A stretch of DNA of 64,000 bases from Segatella copri DSM 18205 (GTDB taxonomy: Bacteria > Bacteroidota > Bacteroidia > Bacteroidales > Bacteroidaceae). Location: assembly GCF_025151535.1 (NCBI RefSeq), contig NZ_CP102288.1, positions 1,948,501 through 2,012,500 of the forward strand, written 5' to 3'. This document shows, piece by piece, positions 8,247 through 17,517 of this stretch. The stretch's first letter is position 1, and each line of letters begins with the position of its first letter. The translations under genes and the position numbers were made by a program. The notes under the pieces were generated by a model. The model worked only from the letters and a program-made list of their open reading frames with translations. It was not told where the DNA came from and did no database searches.

Positions 8247-8370
8247 GGGAGTGAGAGGGAAGTTAAGGGAAGTGAGAGGGAAGTTAAGGGACAAATGCTC
8301 TACGTTTTACACCAGAAAACTGTTGTCCTTTAACTTCCCCTTCACTTCCCTTCACTTCTCTTCACTCCCC
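8247..8370. repeat. Imperfect 46-bp inverted repeat between rsmD and cls
   Basis: The left arm (8247-8292) is built from GGGAAGTTAAGGGAAGTGAGA units. The right arm (8324-8370) is its approximate complement (TTAACTTCCCCTTCACTTCCC...). About 31 bases lie between them. It sits between convergent genes, so it may act as a two-way terminator. The unit resembles the GGAGTTAAG repeats that flank the four-helix-bundle gene near 28 kb. Confidence 0.7.
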
Positions 8371-8375
8371 CTCCT

Positions 8376-9800
8376 TTACAGCAGCGGCGAGAGTAATCTT
8401 ACCGTACTCTCGAAAAGACGTTGCCGGAACGGACGTTTTACGAAATAAGATACATCATCTACCAGGATACTCTTCGCCTCATCCCGCAGATAGACAGCCT
8501 TCACGCGCTGCGCCATCCCCTCATCAAAGAAGAACGCATTCGCTTCGAAATTATTCTCAAAACTTCGGAAGTCAATATTCGTACTGCCTATCGTACAGAG
8601 ATTATCATCACTCACCAGCAATTTACTATGATTAAAGCCTGCCGTATAGAGATAAACCTTTACGCCAGCCTCTATCACCTCCATCACATACGAACGCGAT
8701 GCCCACTCTACCAGTTTGGCATCAGCATGATGGGGCAACATCAGACGGATATCCACACCCGCCAAAGCTGCTGTTCTCATGGCAAACAATACAGGTTCGG
8801 TTGGCAAGAAATAAGGCGTTTCCATATACACATACTTCTGGGCCTGAAGCAGGATGCGGACATAGCCCTGCATGATATCAGGCCAAGGACTGATAGGACT
8901 GCTCGTAACTATCTGTACGAGACAATTGTTGTGGATATGCGTACTGACCGGCGGATAATACTGGCGACTGGTAACCAACGTACGGTCTACGAAATACCAG
9001 TCTACCAGAAAGGCTCTCTGAATGGCGTAAACGCCACCGCCCTCTATACGGAGATGCGTATCGCGCCAAGCCTGTTTCTTATCACCCTTCACATAGCGTA
9101 GAGCTATATTCATGCCGCCGATAAAGCCCACCTTACCATCTATGACACAGAGTTTGCGGTGGTTACGATAGTTTACCTTACTCGTAAAAGCCGGAAAGCG
9201 GACTGGCATGAACGAATGTACATCAATGCCTGCATCACGCATACGTTCAAAGAATTCATCCTTCACCTTCCAGCAGCCTACATCATCATAAATCAGTCGC
9301 ACCTCTACTCCCTGCTCCGCCTTATCAATCAAGGCATCAGCTATCAGATATCCCAAGGCATCGGCTTCGAAGATATAGGTATCGAGATGAATATGATGCT
9401 TTGCCTGTCCTATATTATATAATAAGGTAAGGAAGAAATCATAGCCATCAGTATAAATATCCACCTGATTATCTTTAAAAGGCAGCGCCCAACTCTGGTT
9501 GGCAAAGAGATTCATCAGCGGTTTATTGCTGTCTGGCAGGTGAAGATTCTCCTGCTCTACGAACTCGAGCATGGAGCGCTTGGTGAGCTGGTCCATGCTG
9601 CGGTCGCTGATAAGCCGTTCCTTGCGGGTATTCTGTCCGAAGAAAAAATAGAAGATGATACCCACAAAGGGGATGAAGAAGAAGACCAATATCCATGCCA
9701 TCGTCTTGGCGGGCTGACGATTGTCCATCAAGACGGTAATGATAGCCGGAACGGTTATCACGACATAAAGCAACAGATATATCCAGTGAAAATAAATCAT
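8376..9800 (-). CDS. cls: Cardiolipin synthase (phospholipase D family)
   Basis: A 474-residue inner-membrane enzyme that joins two phosphatidylglycerol molecules (or a related pair) to make cardiolipin. Two N-terminal membrane helices (about residues 5-24 and 33-54) are followed by two PLD domains with the HxK(x)4D motifs HRKLCVID (near 216) and HSKLLVSD (near 393), each followed by the GG/GS-N segment (GFIGGMN, CTIGSTN). The length is normal. It lies 69 bases downstream of dnaG on the same strand and may be co-transcribed with it. Confidence 0.93.
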   Translation of the reverse strand: MIYFHWIYLLLYVVITVPAIITVLMDNRQPAKTMAWILVFFFIPFVGIIFYFFFGQNTRKERLISDRSMDQLTKRSMLEFVEQENLHLPDSNKPLMNLFANQSWALPFKDNQVDIYTDGYDFFLTLLYNIGQAKHHIHLDTYIFEADALGYLIADALIDKAEQGVEVRLIYDDVGCWKVKDEFFERMRDAGIDVHSFMPVRFPAFTSKVNYRNHRKLCVIDGKVGFIGGMNIALRYVKGDKKQAWRDTHLRIEGGGVYAIQRAFLVDWYFVDRTLVTSRQYYPPVSTHIHNNCLVQIVTSSPISPWPDIMQGYVRILLQAQKYVYMETPYFLPTEPVLFAMRTAALAGVDIRLMLPHHADAKLVEWASRSYVMEVIEAGVKVYLYTAGFNHSKLLVSDDNLCTIGSTNIDFRSFENNFEANAFFFDEGMAQRVKAVYLRDEAKSILVDDVSYFVKRPFRQRLFESTVRLLSPLL

Positions 9801-9869
9801 ATAGCATTTCTCCTTTTAAATCTCTAATACTTCATTACAGAGTTCCTCCCCACAGGACAGGAGTTCCGG

Positions 9870-11831
9870 TTAATTGAAGATATTGTTTGCCTGACTCGCC
9901 AGAAGCGTGTTCATCTGCTTGAGTTTCATAAACTCCTGCAGCAGTTCACGATTGGTCGGATTCCTGGCAAACTCCTGCTGTACCTCAATAATACGCTGAG
10001 CAATATAATGAGTACGGAAGCTCAAGATGTCTTTAAAGACAAACTGACGGAGCTTATCGGCACTCATCTTCATCTGCAGACTAGCCGTAGATACCTCCTG
10101 GTCACCTGTAGGCAAACCTGCCAACCTGCTGATTTCCGGATTCGGATGATTGGCAAAATAAGTTTCGGCGACAAAATCATCTTCTTTTTCGAGATGCTCC
10201 ACAGCCTCCTGCATAATCTGATTATATAAATCATTATGAAACTTAAAGCCATCTCCACCCAAATCAAGACTGATATACTGGGCCACAGCTACCTCCACAT
10301 CATTTCCGTCTACATCCTGTACCGTGATGAGCTGGTCGCCATGATGAATAATCAACTGTACCAGAAGTCCTTCTACTTCCAGAAGTTTATCCAGTGGGGT
10401 AACCGCTCTCATCACCGATTGCGCCTGCTGCGCTGCCGCTACAGTCGAATCTTTCAATCCCGCAGCACGTCGCTCGGCCTTTACCTGCTCACTCATACCG
10501 TTGCGCACAAAATTATTCAAGGCATTCACGATAATTGCCTCGTTCACGCCCAAACGGTGAGAACAGTCGGTGATATAAGAAGCGCGCGTTATCTGATTCT
10601 TGATTTTCGAGATGCTCTCTACAATCGAATTGATAGCCTGGCTTCGCTTTACAGGGTCTGTCACGCCGCGTAGCAGAATATCGGTCTTAAACTGTATGAA
10701 GTCGGTCTGATTCTCCTGAATATATCTTCTGAATTCCTCTGCCGAATGACTGCGGGCGAAACTGTCAGGGTCATTACCATCAGGGAGGAAGAGCACCTTT
10801 ACGTTCATCTCTTCTTCGAGCAACATATCGGTACCTCGCAGCGCAGCATGAATACCCGCATTATCGCCGTCATAGAGAAGAACGATATTACTGGTAAAAC
10901 GGTGCAGCAATCTAATCTGATGCACGCTCAGCGCTGTACCCGAGTTAGCCACCACATTTTCGATGCCACACTGATGCATCGAGATAACATCGGTATATCC
11001 TTCCACCATGAAGACACAATCCTCCTTGGCTATCGCCTTCTTGGCCTGATAGAGTCCATAGAGTTCGCGCTCCTTATGATAAATAACACTATCAGGCGAG
11101 TTGACATATTTCTGGCTGACGCCCTTGGTTCTGCTGTCGAGAACTCGTCCGCCAAAAGCTACCACCTTGCCGCTCACGCTGAACCAGGGGAAGATGGCTC
11201 TGCCCGAGAAACGGTCAAGAATCTTATCCTCACCCGACTTATTGCCGGCTTCGTCCTTATCCACCTTGAAGCAGAGTCCCGTATCAACCAGATATTTCGG
11301 ATTATAGCCAGCCGCCTTAGCCGCTTCAGCAAGAGCAGTACGCTTAGGGAGCGCAAAACCCAACTGAAATTTTCTGATGATATCATCCCTGAAACCTCTT
11401 CCTCGGAAATAAGCCATACCGATAGCGATACCATCCACATCATGCAAGAGAATATCCTGAAAATATTTCGCCGCCCAATCGTTGACGATAAACATGGATT
11501 CTCTTTCGCTCTCGCGCTGTTTTTCTTCATTGGTCAGTTCCCGTTCCTGAATCTCTATTTTATATTTCTTGGCGAGCCAGCGAAGAGCATCGGGATAGGT
11601 CATCTGTTCCAGTTCCATCAGAAAGTTGATTGCATTACCTCCCTTTCCGCAGGTAAAACAATGACAGATACCTCTTGTTGGAGATACAGAGAAAGATGGA
11701 TTGGAATCGTTATGAAAAGGACACAAGCCGACATAATTGATGCCACGCTTCTTGAGCGTAACAAATTCAGATACCACCTCTTCTATCTTGGTGGCATCCA
11801 TAATTTTTGCTATCGTCGGTCTGTCTATCAT
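9870..11831 (-). CDS. dnaG: DNA primase DnaG
   Basis: A 653-residue replicative primase. The CHC2 zinc finger is visible as C37-x2-H40 and C58-x2-C61 (LCPFHNDSNPSF.., CHCFTCGKGG). The catalytic TOPRIM core contains FMVEGYTDVISMHQ and LLYDGDNAG (the EGYxD and DxDxAG metal-binding acids). The C-terminal third is the helicase-binding region. The start at 11831 fits the conserved N-terminus MIDRPTIAKIM. A -7 box lies at 11863-11870. Confidence 0.96.
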   Translation of the reverse strand: MIDRPTIAKIMDATKIEEVVSEFVTLKKRGINYVGLCPFHNDSNPSFSVSPTRGICHCFTCGKGGNAINFLMELEQMTYPDALRWLAKKYKIEIQERELTNEEKQRESERESMFIVNDWAAKYFQDILLHDVDGIAIGMAYFRGRGFRDDIIRKFQLGFALPKRTALAEAAKAAGYNPKYLVDTGLCFKVDKDEAGNKSGEDKILDRFSGRAIFPWFSVSGKVVAFGGRVLDSRTKGVSQKYVNSPDSVIYHKERELYGLYQAKKAIAKEDCVFMVEGYTDVISMHQCGIENVVANSGTALSVHQIRLLHRFTSNIVLLYDGDNAGIHAALRGTDMLLEEEMNVKVLFLPDGNDPDSFARSHSAEEFRRYIQENQTDFIQFKTDILLRGVTDPVKRSQAINSIVESISKIKNQITRASYITDCSHRLGVNEAIIVNALNNFVRNGMSEQVKAERRAAGLKDSTVAAAQQAQSVMRAVTPLDKLLEVEGLLVQLIIHHGDQLITVQDVDGNDVEVAVAQYISLDLGGDGFKFHNDLYNQIMQEAVEHLEKEDDFVAETYFANHPNPEISRLAGLPTGDQEVSTASLQMKMSADKLRQFVFKDILSFRTHYIAQRIIEVQQEFARNPTNRELLQEFMKLKQMNTLLASQANNIFN

Positions 11832-11862
11832 TATATATATTCTTTTTTCTGTTTTTACTATG

Positions 11863-11870
11863 CAAAATTA
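11863..11870 (-). promoter_or_regulatory. -7 box TAATTTTG (dnaG)
   Basis: The complement of CAAAATTA at 11863-11870 reads TAATTTTG toward dnaG, 32 bases before its ATG. Confidence 0.5.
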
Positions 11871-11975
11871 CTATTTTTCTTTGAAAACACAAAGAGAAAC
11901 GGACAGAAAAGTAAAAATGAAACATATTAAAAACTAAAGATTACATAAAATAAAGTATATCCGGATAGTTTTGGC

Positions 11976-11983
11976 TACCTTTG
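11976..11983 (+). promoter_or_regulatory. -7 box TACCTTTG (GH115)
   Basis: TACCTTTGCAACC at 11976 matches the -7 consensus and lies 57 bases upstream of the GH115 start. Confidence 0.55.
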
Positions 11984-12040
11984 CAACCGGCAAAAACACA
12001 TTGCTGACAATCAGATAAAATAACAACAAGATAAATAAAC

Positions 12041-14575
12041 ATGAAACTAAACAACATCAAGCAAACATTCCTGGCTGGCGCTGCCCTGCTCTCAACAATC
12101 AGCATGAGCGCCGCCGACAGATTTGTAGATTTCAAGCAAGGAGACTTGCTGCTGAATGCCAATAACCGGGTAGAAATCTACATGGACACCAACGACTGCA
12201 AAGGAGTGAGCTATGCTGCTCATGCCCTGCTGCAAGATATCAAAAGTGTGAGTGGAGCAACAGCCACCCTCACCTCGGATGCCGGTTTTCTGAAAAAAGC
12301 CGACACAGCCCGACCAGCTATCCTCGTAGGCACCATCGGCCATTCAGCAGCCATCGACCAACTGGTGAAACAGAAGCGCATCAACGGAAACCTACTGAAG
12401 GGCAAACGTGAAAAGTTTATCATCACGCTCATAGATGGTCAGCTCGTCATTGCTGGCAGCGACCGCCGAGGCACCATCTACGGCATCTACGAACTCTCGC
12501 AGCAGATGGGCGTATCGCCTTGGTATGACTGGGCAGACGTGCCTGTAGAGCACCACGATTCTATTTTCGTAAACAAGGGTATCTATACAGATGGCGAACC
12601 AGCCGTACGTTATCGCGGCATCTTCCTCAACGATGAGGCACCTTGCCTAACGTCATGGGTAAAGAACACCTACGGCACCGGATATGGCGACCACCGTTTC
12701 TATCAGCGCGTCTTCGAACTGGTATTGCGACTGAGAGGTAACATGATGTGGCCTGCCATGTGGGGTTGGGCTTTCTACGCCGATGACCCGGAGAACGAGA
12801 AGACGGCAGATGAAATGGGCGTAGTGATGAGTACTTCCCATCATGAGCCGATGGCCCGCAACCACCAGGAATACGCCCGCAACCGAAAGGGATGGGGACC
12901 ATGGAACTATCAGAAGAACAAGACAAACCTGCAGAAGTTCTTCCGTGAAGGCATTGAGCGAATGAAGGGAACTGAACAGATTGTAACCATCGGAATGCGC
13001 GGCGACGGCGATGAAGCGATGAGCGAAGAGGCAGATACGAAACTGATGACCAACATCATCAACGACCAGCGTAAGATTATCGCTGACGTAACCGGCAGAA
13101 AGGCTAGCGAAACCCCACAGGTTTGGGCACTATATAAAGAGGTATTGGATTACTACGACAAGGGCATGAAGGTGCCTGATGACGTAACCCTCCTGCTCTG
13201 CGATGACAACTGGGGTAACGTGCGCCGTGTGCCGAATGCCAAGGAACGCAAGCACAAAGGCGGTTGGGGCTTATACTATCACGTAGATTACGTAGGTGCT
13301 CCAAGAAACTCAAAGATGCTCAACGTTACTCCTGTGCAGAATCCTTGGGAGCAGTTGACGCTTGCTTACGAGAATGGCATCGACCGTCTCTGGATTCTCA
13401 ATGTGGGCGACCTCAAGCCGATGGAATATCCTATCAGCCAGTTTATGGACATGGCTTGGAATCCACGTAAATACGATGTAAACAACATCACCCGCCATAC
13501 CCGCGACTGGTGCGCACAGCAGTTTGGTGAATCGCAGGCCGATGAAGCTGCCCGCATTCTGAACCTCATCTGCAAGTACAACGGCCGCTGCACCCCAGAG
13601 ATGCTCAACAAGAACACCTACAGTCTGGAAAACGGTGAATGGCAGGAGGTGGTAAACCAGTATCTCCAGCTCGAAGCCGATGCGCTGCGCCAGTACAACA
13701 GTCTGCCGGCATCCTATCAAGACGCCTATCGTCAGATCATCCTCTTCCCTATCGAGCTGATGAGCAATCTGCATCAGATGTACTTTGCCCAGGCACAGAA
13801 CCACGCCCTCTACAAGCAGGGCAATCCGAAGGCGAATGTATGGGCAGATGAATGCGAGCGCCTCTTCAAGCGCGATTCACTCATCTGCGACTATTACAAC
13901 CATAAGATGGCTGGCGGCAAGTGGAACGGAATGATGACCCAGAAGCATATCGGCTATAAGAGTTGGAATGATGATTTCGAGAAAGATACCTGTCCGGAGC
14001 TTCTCCGTATTCCATCTTCCGAAGCTCCAGTCATTGCCGAACACAACGGCGTGGTAGAAATCGAAGCTCCTTACTATAGCAGCAAAACGGATGCTGCCGA
14101 GGCTAAATGGACAGAGATTCCATTCATGGGCAAAAGCGTATCGGGAATGACTCTGATGCCGTATACCAAGAGTGTAAAGGGAGCTAGCATCACTTACAAG
14201 TTTAAGATGCAAGTTAGCAAAACTTCGGATGGCAAGGCATTTAACGGCAAGCAGAAGGTTCGCATTCATGTGATTACCAAATCAACCTTGGATTATCTCA
14301 ACAAGGGCGGCTTAACCTATGGTATAAGTTTAGATGGCGCTTCTCCTGTAGAGGTTAACTTCAACAAAGATTTGAACGAGAAGCCGGAGAACATCTACAA
14401 TATCTATTATCCAACGATAGCCACTCGCATCGTGGACAAGGTGATAGAGCTAGAGCTGTCAGCCTCATCCGATGGCATCCACAGCCTCACCCTCACTCCT
14501 AACGACCCAGCCATCGTCTTCGAGAAAATCGTGATTGATGGAAGAGAAGGAAAAAAGAGAGTCAAGGTGATTTAG
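12041..14575 (+). CDS. Glycoside hydrolase family 115 (xylan alpha-1,2-glucuronidase)
   Basis: An 844-residue exported enzyme. The Sec signal peptide is residues 1 to about 25 (KQTFLAGAALLSTISMSAAD). Family GH115 is recognised from GSDRRGTIYGIYELSQQ, RYRGIFLNDEAPCLTSW, RGNMMWPAMWGWAFYADD and TSHHEPMARNHQEY in the catalytic half. A C-terminal beta-rich domain starts near 660 (VVEIEAPYYSSKTDAAEAKW). GH115 enzymes remove (4-O-methyl-)glucuronic acid side chains from xylan, including internal residues. The gene stands alone with its own promoter. No susCD or other xylanase gene is adjacent in this window, so it may work with a xylan locus elsewhere. Confidence 0.9.
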   Translation: MKLNNIKQTFLAGAALLSTISMSAADRFVDFKQGDLLLNANNRVEIYMDTNDCKGVSYAAHALLQDIKSVSGATATLTSDAGFLKKADTARPAILVGTIGHSAAIDQLVKQKRINGNLLKGKREKFIITLIDGQLVIAGSDRRGTIYGIYELSQQMGVSPWYDWADVPVEHHDSIFVNKGIYTDGEPAVRYRGIFLNDEAPCLTSWVKNTYGTGYGDHRFYQRVFELVLRLRGNMMWPAMWGWAFYADDPENEKTADEMGVVMSTSHHEPMARNHQEYARNRKGWGPWNYQKNKTNLQKFFREGIERMKGTEQIVTIGMRGDGDEAMSEEADTKLMTNIINDQRKIIADVTGRKASETPQVWALYKEVLDYYDKGMKVPDDVTLLLCDDNWGNVRRVPNAKERKHKGGWGLYYHVDYVGAPRNSKMLNVTPVQNPWEQLTLAYENGIDRLWILNVGDLKPMEYPISQFMDMAWNPRKYDVNNITRHTRDWCAQQFGESQADEAARILNLICKYNGRCTPEMLNKNTYSLENGEWQEVVNQYLQLEADALRQYNSLPASYQDAYRQIILFPIELMSNLHQMYFAQAQNHALYKQGNPKANVWADECERLFKRDSLICDYYNHKMAGGKWNGMMTQKHIGYKSWNDDFEKDTCPELLRIPSSEAPVIAEHNGVVEIEAPYYSSKTDAAEAKWTEIPFMGKSVSGMTLMPYTKSVKGASITYKFKMQVSKTSDGKAFNGKQKVRIHVITKSTLDYLNKGGLTYGISLDGASPVEVNFNKDLNEKPENIYNIYYPTIATRIVDKVIELELSASSDGIHSLTLTPNDPAIVFEKIVIDGREGKKRVKVI

Positions 14576-14653
14576 GCTGGCTGCATACAAACCTGCCAGC
14601 TTACATACGTTGAATAACTATTTATCCGGAATTTACAGTGATGTAAGATCAGA

Positions 14654-14689
14654 AATCCCCAGCCTTTTTTCTCAAGCAGGCTGGGGATT
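14654..14689. terminator. 12-bp stem-loop after the GH115 gene
   Basis: AATCCCCAGCCT (14654-14665) pairs perfectly with AGGCTGGGGATT (14678-14689). No T run follows on the + strand, so termination is plausible but not certain. The remaining bases to 14833 hold nothing recognisable. Confidence 0.55.
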
Positions 14690-14833
14690 AGACTCTCCTG
14701 TCAGATGAACATTTTTATACATAACTTTCGCATGTGGGAAAGTTAAGGGAAGTAAGAGAAATGATATTCTTGTATGACTTATGCTTAGACATTATTATAT
14801 TTGAATTTGTCAGACGCTGTCTAGAATATTTAA

Positions 14834-15293
14834 TTAGTCTTTATTCATCTTGTACTCTTTTATTAAACATTTCTTCGCACCAATCAATATGTTTATCGTA
14901 GATTTTTTCTTGTTGATATTCTCAAACAGCGAACTTCTGTTATAGTCTCTCACGTCTGTATGAACAAAAGAAGCACATGCCTTAACGACATCAGCAGGAT
15001 TGCCAACATTTATGACTCCGAAATAAGAAGAATTGCCCATACGAGAACTTCTTTGTATCAGTAGTATCAATGTCATCTATCACAAGAATCTCATTCTTGA
15101 TATAAAAGTCCATTTCTCTTAAAAGGAAGCCTTTCAAATCCTTATGAATGAAATAGTCACAACGATTTTTCTCCGTATAAGTTGTAAGATGGCGCAGCAG
15201 CAATGTAGTGTGATTTTTCTCATCCACCTCCTTGGTCAACTCTTTGTATTCCACAGGGAGTTGTTCCAAAATATATGTATTTATATTGATTTT
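14834..15293 (-). pseudogene. Scar of a type III restriction-modification system (mod fragment joined to res fragment)
   Basis: Read on the minus strand from 15293, the frame continues directly past the stop of the AAA ATPase gene and encodes EQLPVEYKEL...CDYFIHKDLKGF and DFYIKNEIL, the C-terminal signature of type III (Mod) adenine methyltransferases. Around 15035-15060 the coding sense switches frame to SSYFGVINVGN...SSLFENINKK and INILIGAKK. This resembles the helicase/nuclease Res subunit near its C-terminal ATPase motifs. Most of mod, the intergenic region and most of res are missing. The order mod then res matches intact operons, so this looks like one large internal deletion. Assignment is from remembered family motifs; a protein search would settle it. 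Confidence 0.65.
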
Positions 15294-16565
15294 TCACTCC
15301 ATCACATCCTCATTCTTAAGAAATTGGAACAGCCCCATAAAGACATAACCATTAGCATCCATATATGTGGCAATGTCATCGCCCACAATGATTATCTTGC
15401 GGAAAGAATCATCTATCTTCTTCAGCGAGGCAAGCTCTTGCTCACGCTTCTCTTCCGTTGGCAAAGAATATGCCGACTGGATGTAGTACTTGTTGAGACC
15501 ATTCGTGGCAATGAAGTCTATCTCATACTGTTGGTAGGTACTCTTGCCATCACGCATCACCCGACTCTCCACCACACCGACATCCACCACATAGCCACGG
15601 ATACGCAACTCATTGTAGATGACATTCTCCATGATGTGGGTAACCTCCTGTTGCCGGAAATTCAGTCGGGCATTACGCAAGCCGACATCCACCACATAAT
15701 ATTTCTTGATACTCTCATAATACTTCCTGCCTTTTACATTATAGCGGCGAGCACCCTCGAAGAGGAAAGCATTCTCCAAGCATTGCATATAGGAAGACAC
15801 AGTATCCGCATCAAGCTTTACATGCTGCACACTCTCCAAAGTATTACGTATCTTGCTCGGATTGGTCAGCGATCCAATGGAAGAACATAAGGAATCCACC
15901 AAGCACTCCAAAGCCACACGATTCTTGATACCATTTCGCTCTACCACATCATCAAAGTATGTCTTTTGCCATAACCTTTGAAGATAACTCACCTTCTGCT
16001 CAGGAGTAGGATGATTACGAAGAGCAGGCATTCCTCCGTATGTATAATATTCCTTCCAAAGTTCGTTAATAGAATCAGACCTATCTGTGCAGAACTCCTT
16101 AAAGGAGAAAGGATAAACTCTCACCTCATCACCACGACCTCGAAAAATCGTATTGATGTCACTTGAAAGAAACTTGGAGTTACTGCCTGTGATATAGACA
16201 TCAACATTGTCATGAGCATTCAAGCCATTCACAATACGCTCAAATCCCTCTACCATTTGTATCTCATCAAGAAATACATAATAGCTGGCATCTTCATCTA
16301 TTATTTTGGAATAGAGATAGCGTTTCAGAACCATCGGATTGGTCAAATCCTCCCCAGTAATATCCTCATCCACATCAAAAGACACCATGATTATGTTTTT
16401 CTTAGGTACACCTTGACTAACCAAATAGTCATGATAAACCTTTTTCAGAAGCCACGACTTACCACATCGACGAGTCCCCGTTATGATTTTCACCTCACCA
16501 TTGTCTCGCCGATGAATCAGCTTTTGCAGATAAATCTGTCTATTTACATACGTTGCCATAATCAT
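15294..16565 (-). CDS. AAA ATPase with C-terminal DUF4143 domain
   Basis: A 423-residue protein. Walker A is GTRRCGKS (30-37) and Walker B is YVFLDEIQ (D100/E101), followed by the sensor segment DVYITGSNSKFLSSD. The C-terminal half is DUF4143, a PD-(D/E)XK-like domain with EIDFIATNG and YIQSAYSLPTEEKR. This large family in Bacteroidota has no agreed function; roles in stress or phage response have been suggested. ATG 16565 or 16559 may be the start. A 38-bp palindromic element containing a TAAATTTG box overlaps its promoter. Its stop is followed in frame by the type III RM scar, suggesting insertion or deletion at that point. Related loci occur at 17121, 30396 and 35641. Confidence 0.85.
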   Translation of the reverse strand: MIMATYVNRQIYLQKLIHRRDNGEVKIITGTRRCGKSWLLKKVYHDYLVSQGVPKKNIIMVSFDVDEDITGEDLTNPMVLKRYLYSKIIDEDASYYVFLDEIQMVEGFERIVNGLNAHDNVDVYITGSNSKFLSSDINTIFRGRGDEVRVYPFSFKEFCTDRSDSINELWKEYYTYGGMPALRNHPTPEQKVSYLQRLWQKTYFDDVVERNGIKNRVALECLVDSLCSSIGSLTNPSKIRNTLESVQHVKLDADTVSSYMQCLENAFLFEGARRYNVKGRKYYESIKKYYVVDVGLRNARLNFRQQEVTHIMENVIYNELRIRGYVVDVGVVESRVMRDGKSTYQQYEIDFIATNGLNKYYIQSAYSLPTEEKREQELASLKKIDDSFRKIIIVGDDIATYMDANGYVFMGLFQFLKNEDVME

Positions 16566-16567
16566 TT

Positions 16568-16605
16568 ATTCCGATTTTACTGCAAATTTACAATAAATTC
16601 CGAAT
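16568..16605. repeat. Promoter-proximal copy of a 38-bp palindromic element
   Basis: ATTCCGATTTTACTG, centre CAAATTTA, then CAATAAATTCCGAAT. The arms pair with about 3 mismatches in 15. It matches the distal copy at 16739-16776 at about 33 of 38 positions in the same orientation. On the minus strand its centre reads TAAATTTG, a -7 box 18 bases before the ATPase gene. Confidence 0.75.
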
Positions 16606-16736
16606 AGGACAATCTTTTTGATAAGACAAAGTTATTTTTATAATATTTATTAACTAAACAAGCACTGAAAATCAGATAAATAAGGTATCTTTCCATCTTT
16701 TACCATAAAAGAAAGATCTACCCATAAGAGCTTATT

Positions 16737-16778
16737 CCATTCCGAATTTACTGTAAATTTGCAGTAAATTCGGAATGG
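16737..16778. repeat. Distal palindrome, perfect 17-bp arms
   Basis: CCATTCCGAATTTACTG (16737-16753) is the exact reverse complement of 16762-16778, with the 8-base centre TAAATTTG between. It lies 171 bp from its imperfect sister copy and between the thioredoxin gene (downstream on the minus strand) and the ATPase gene. Confidence 0.85.
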
Positions 16779-16801
16779 GCAACCAACAAGTCATGCTTCC
16801 T

Positions 16802-17098
16802 TTATATAAAAGGATCGAGCAATGCCATCAAGTCAGCCTTCGACATCGCACCACTCTCCCGATACAGCACCTCGCCATTGCGGAAGAGCATCAAGGTTGG
16901 CACTGAGCGAATGCCATACTGTGCCGCCACATCATTGTGAGCATCTACATCTACCTTGATGATGCGAAGCTTGTCGCCCACCGTCTTCTTCAAGTCTTCC
17001 AACACAGGGTGCATCATCTTGCAAGGTTGGCACCATGTAGCAAAGAAATCAACCAATACCAGTTGATTGCCAGATATTACATCATTGAATGTTTCCAT
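16802..17098 (-). CDS. trxA: Thioredoxin
   Basis: A 98-residue thioredoxin-fold protein with active site W22-C23-Q24-P25-C26-K (WCQPCK), VDFFATWC before it, and the cis-proline segment SVPTLMLFRNGE. The canonical active site is WCGPC; Gln replaces Gly here, which could tune the redox potential. It has no signal peptide, so it is cytosolic. It is slightly shorter than E. coli TrxA at the N-terminus. It lies between two AAA/DUF4143 loci, probably by chance. Confidence 0.92.
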   Translation of the reverse strand: METFNDVISGNQLVLVDFFATWCQPCKMMHPVLEDLKKTVGDKLRIIKVDVDAHNDVAAQYGIRSVPTLMLFRNGEVLYRESGAMSKADLMALLDPFI

Positions 17099-17120
17099 AA
17101 ATTACCTTTTTTATAATATT

Positions 17121-17460
17121 TCACTTCTCTCTCAACATCCATTCCCACGTAGGAAGAACATGAACCTGCTTGCCATCTATCTCAAGTTCTTCCTTCTCCT
17201 CCATCGTAAGAATATATCCCTCAGCCAAGCCATAAGCATTCATGGCTTCCATCAGCCCCTCGATTTCTGGCTTGCGAGTTTTCTCATCATTCATGGCTAT
17301 CGTTACCTGATAAGCCTTCATGATTCTCATGCCCTCCCTCACCACAAAGTCGCACTCCTTCTTATCTGCATGATAAAAAACATCATATCCGCGGCGTTTC
17401 AACTCGATGAACACGATGTTTTCCAACTTCACTCCCATATTGTCGGTGGCATTCAATCAT
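17121..17460 (-). pseudogene. AAA/DUF4143 ATPase remnant, ATPase half deleted
   Basis: The 3' part encodes DNMGVKLENIVFIELKRRGY, ECDFVVREG, KAYQVTIAMND, GYILTMEEKEELEIDGKQVH and a final PTWEWML, the complete DUF4143 C-terminal domain. The whole ATPase half is missing. A TATTTTTG -7 box (minus strand, near 17474-17481) and an ATG at 17460 remain, but that ATG is out of frame with the DUF4143 part. So an internal deletion joined the first codons to the last 110. The remnant at 35641 has the same structure. Two copies of a 21-bp palindrome lie just upstream. Confidence 0.75.
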
Positions 17461-17517
17461 TTATTTGCTTGCAAAAATACGATTTTTTAAGTAAACAACC
17501 AAACAAATCTTCATTTT

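Noticed and set aside
10746..11930. Long open frame antisense to dnaG
   Set aside because: It overlaps the conserved dnaG gene throughout, has no recognisable domain and follows its codon periodicity, so it is a shadow.
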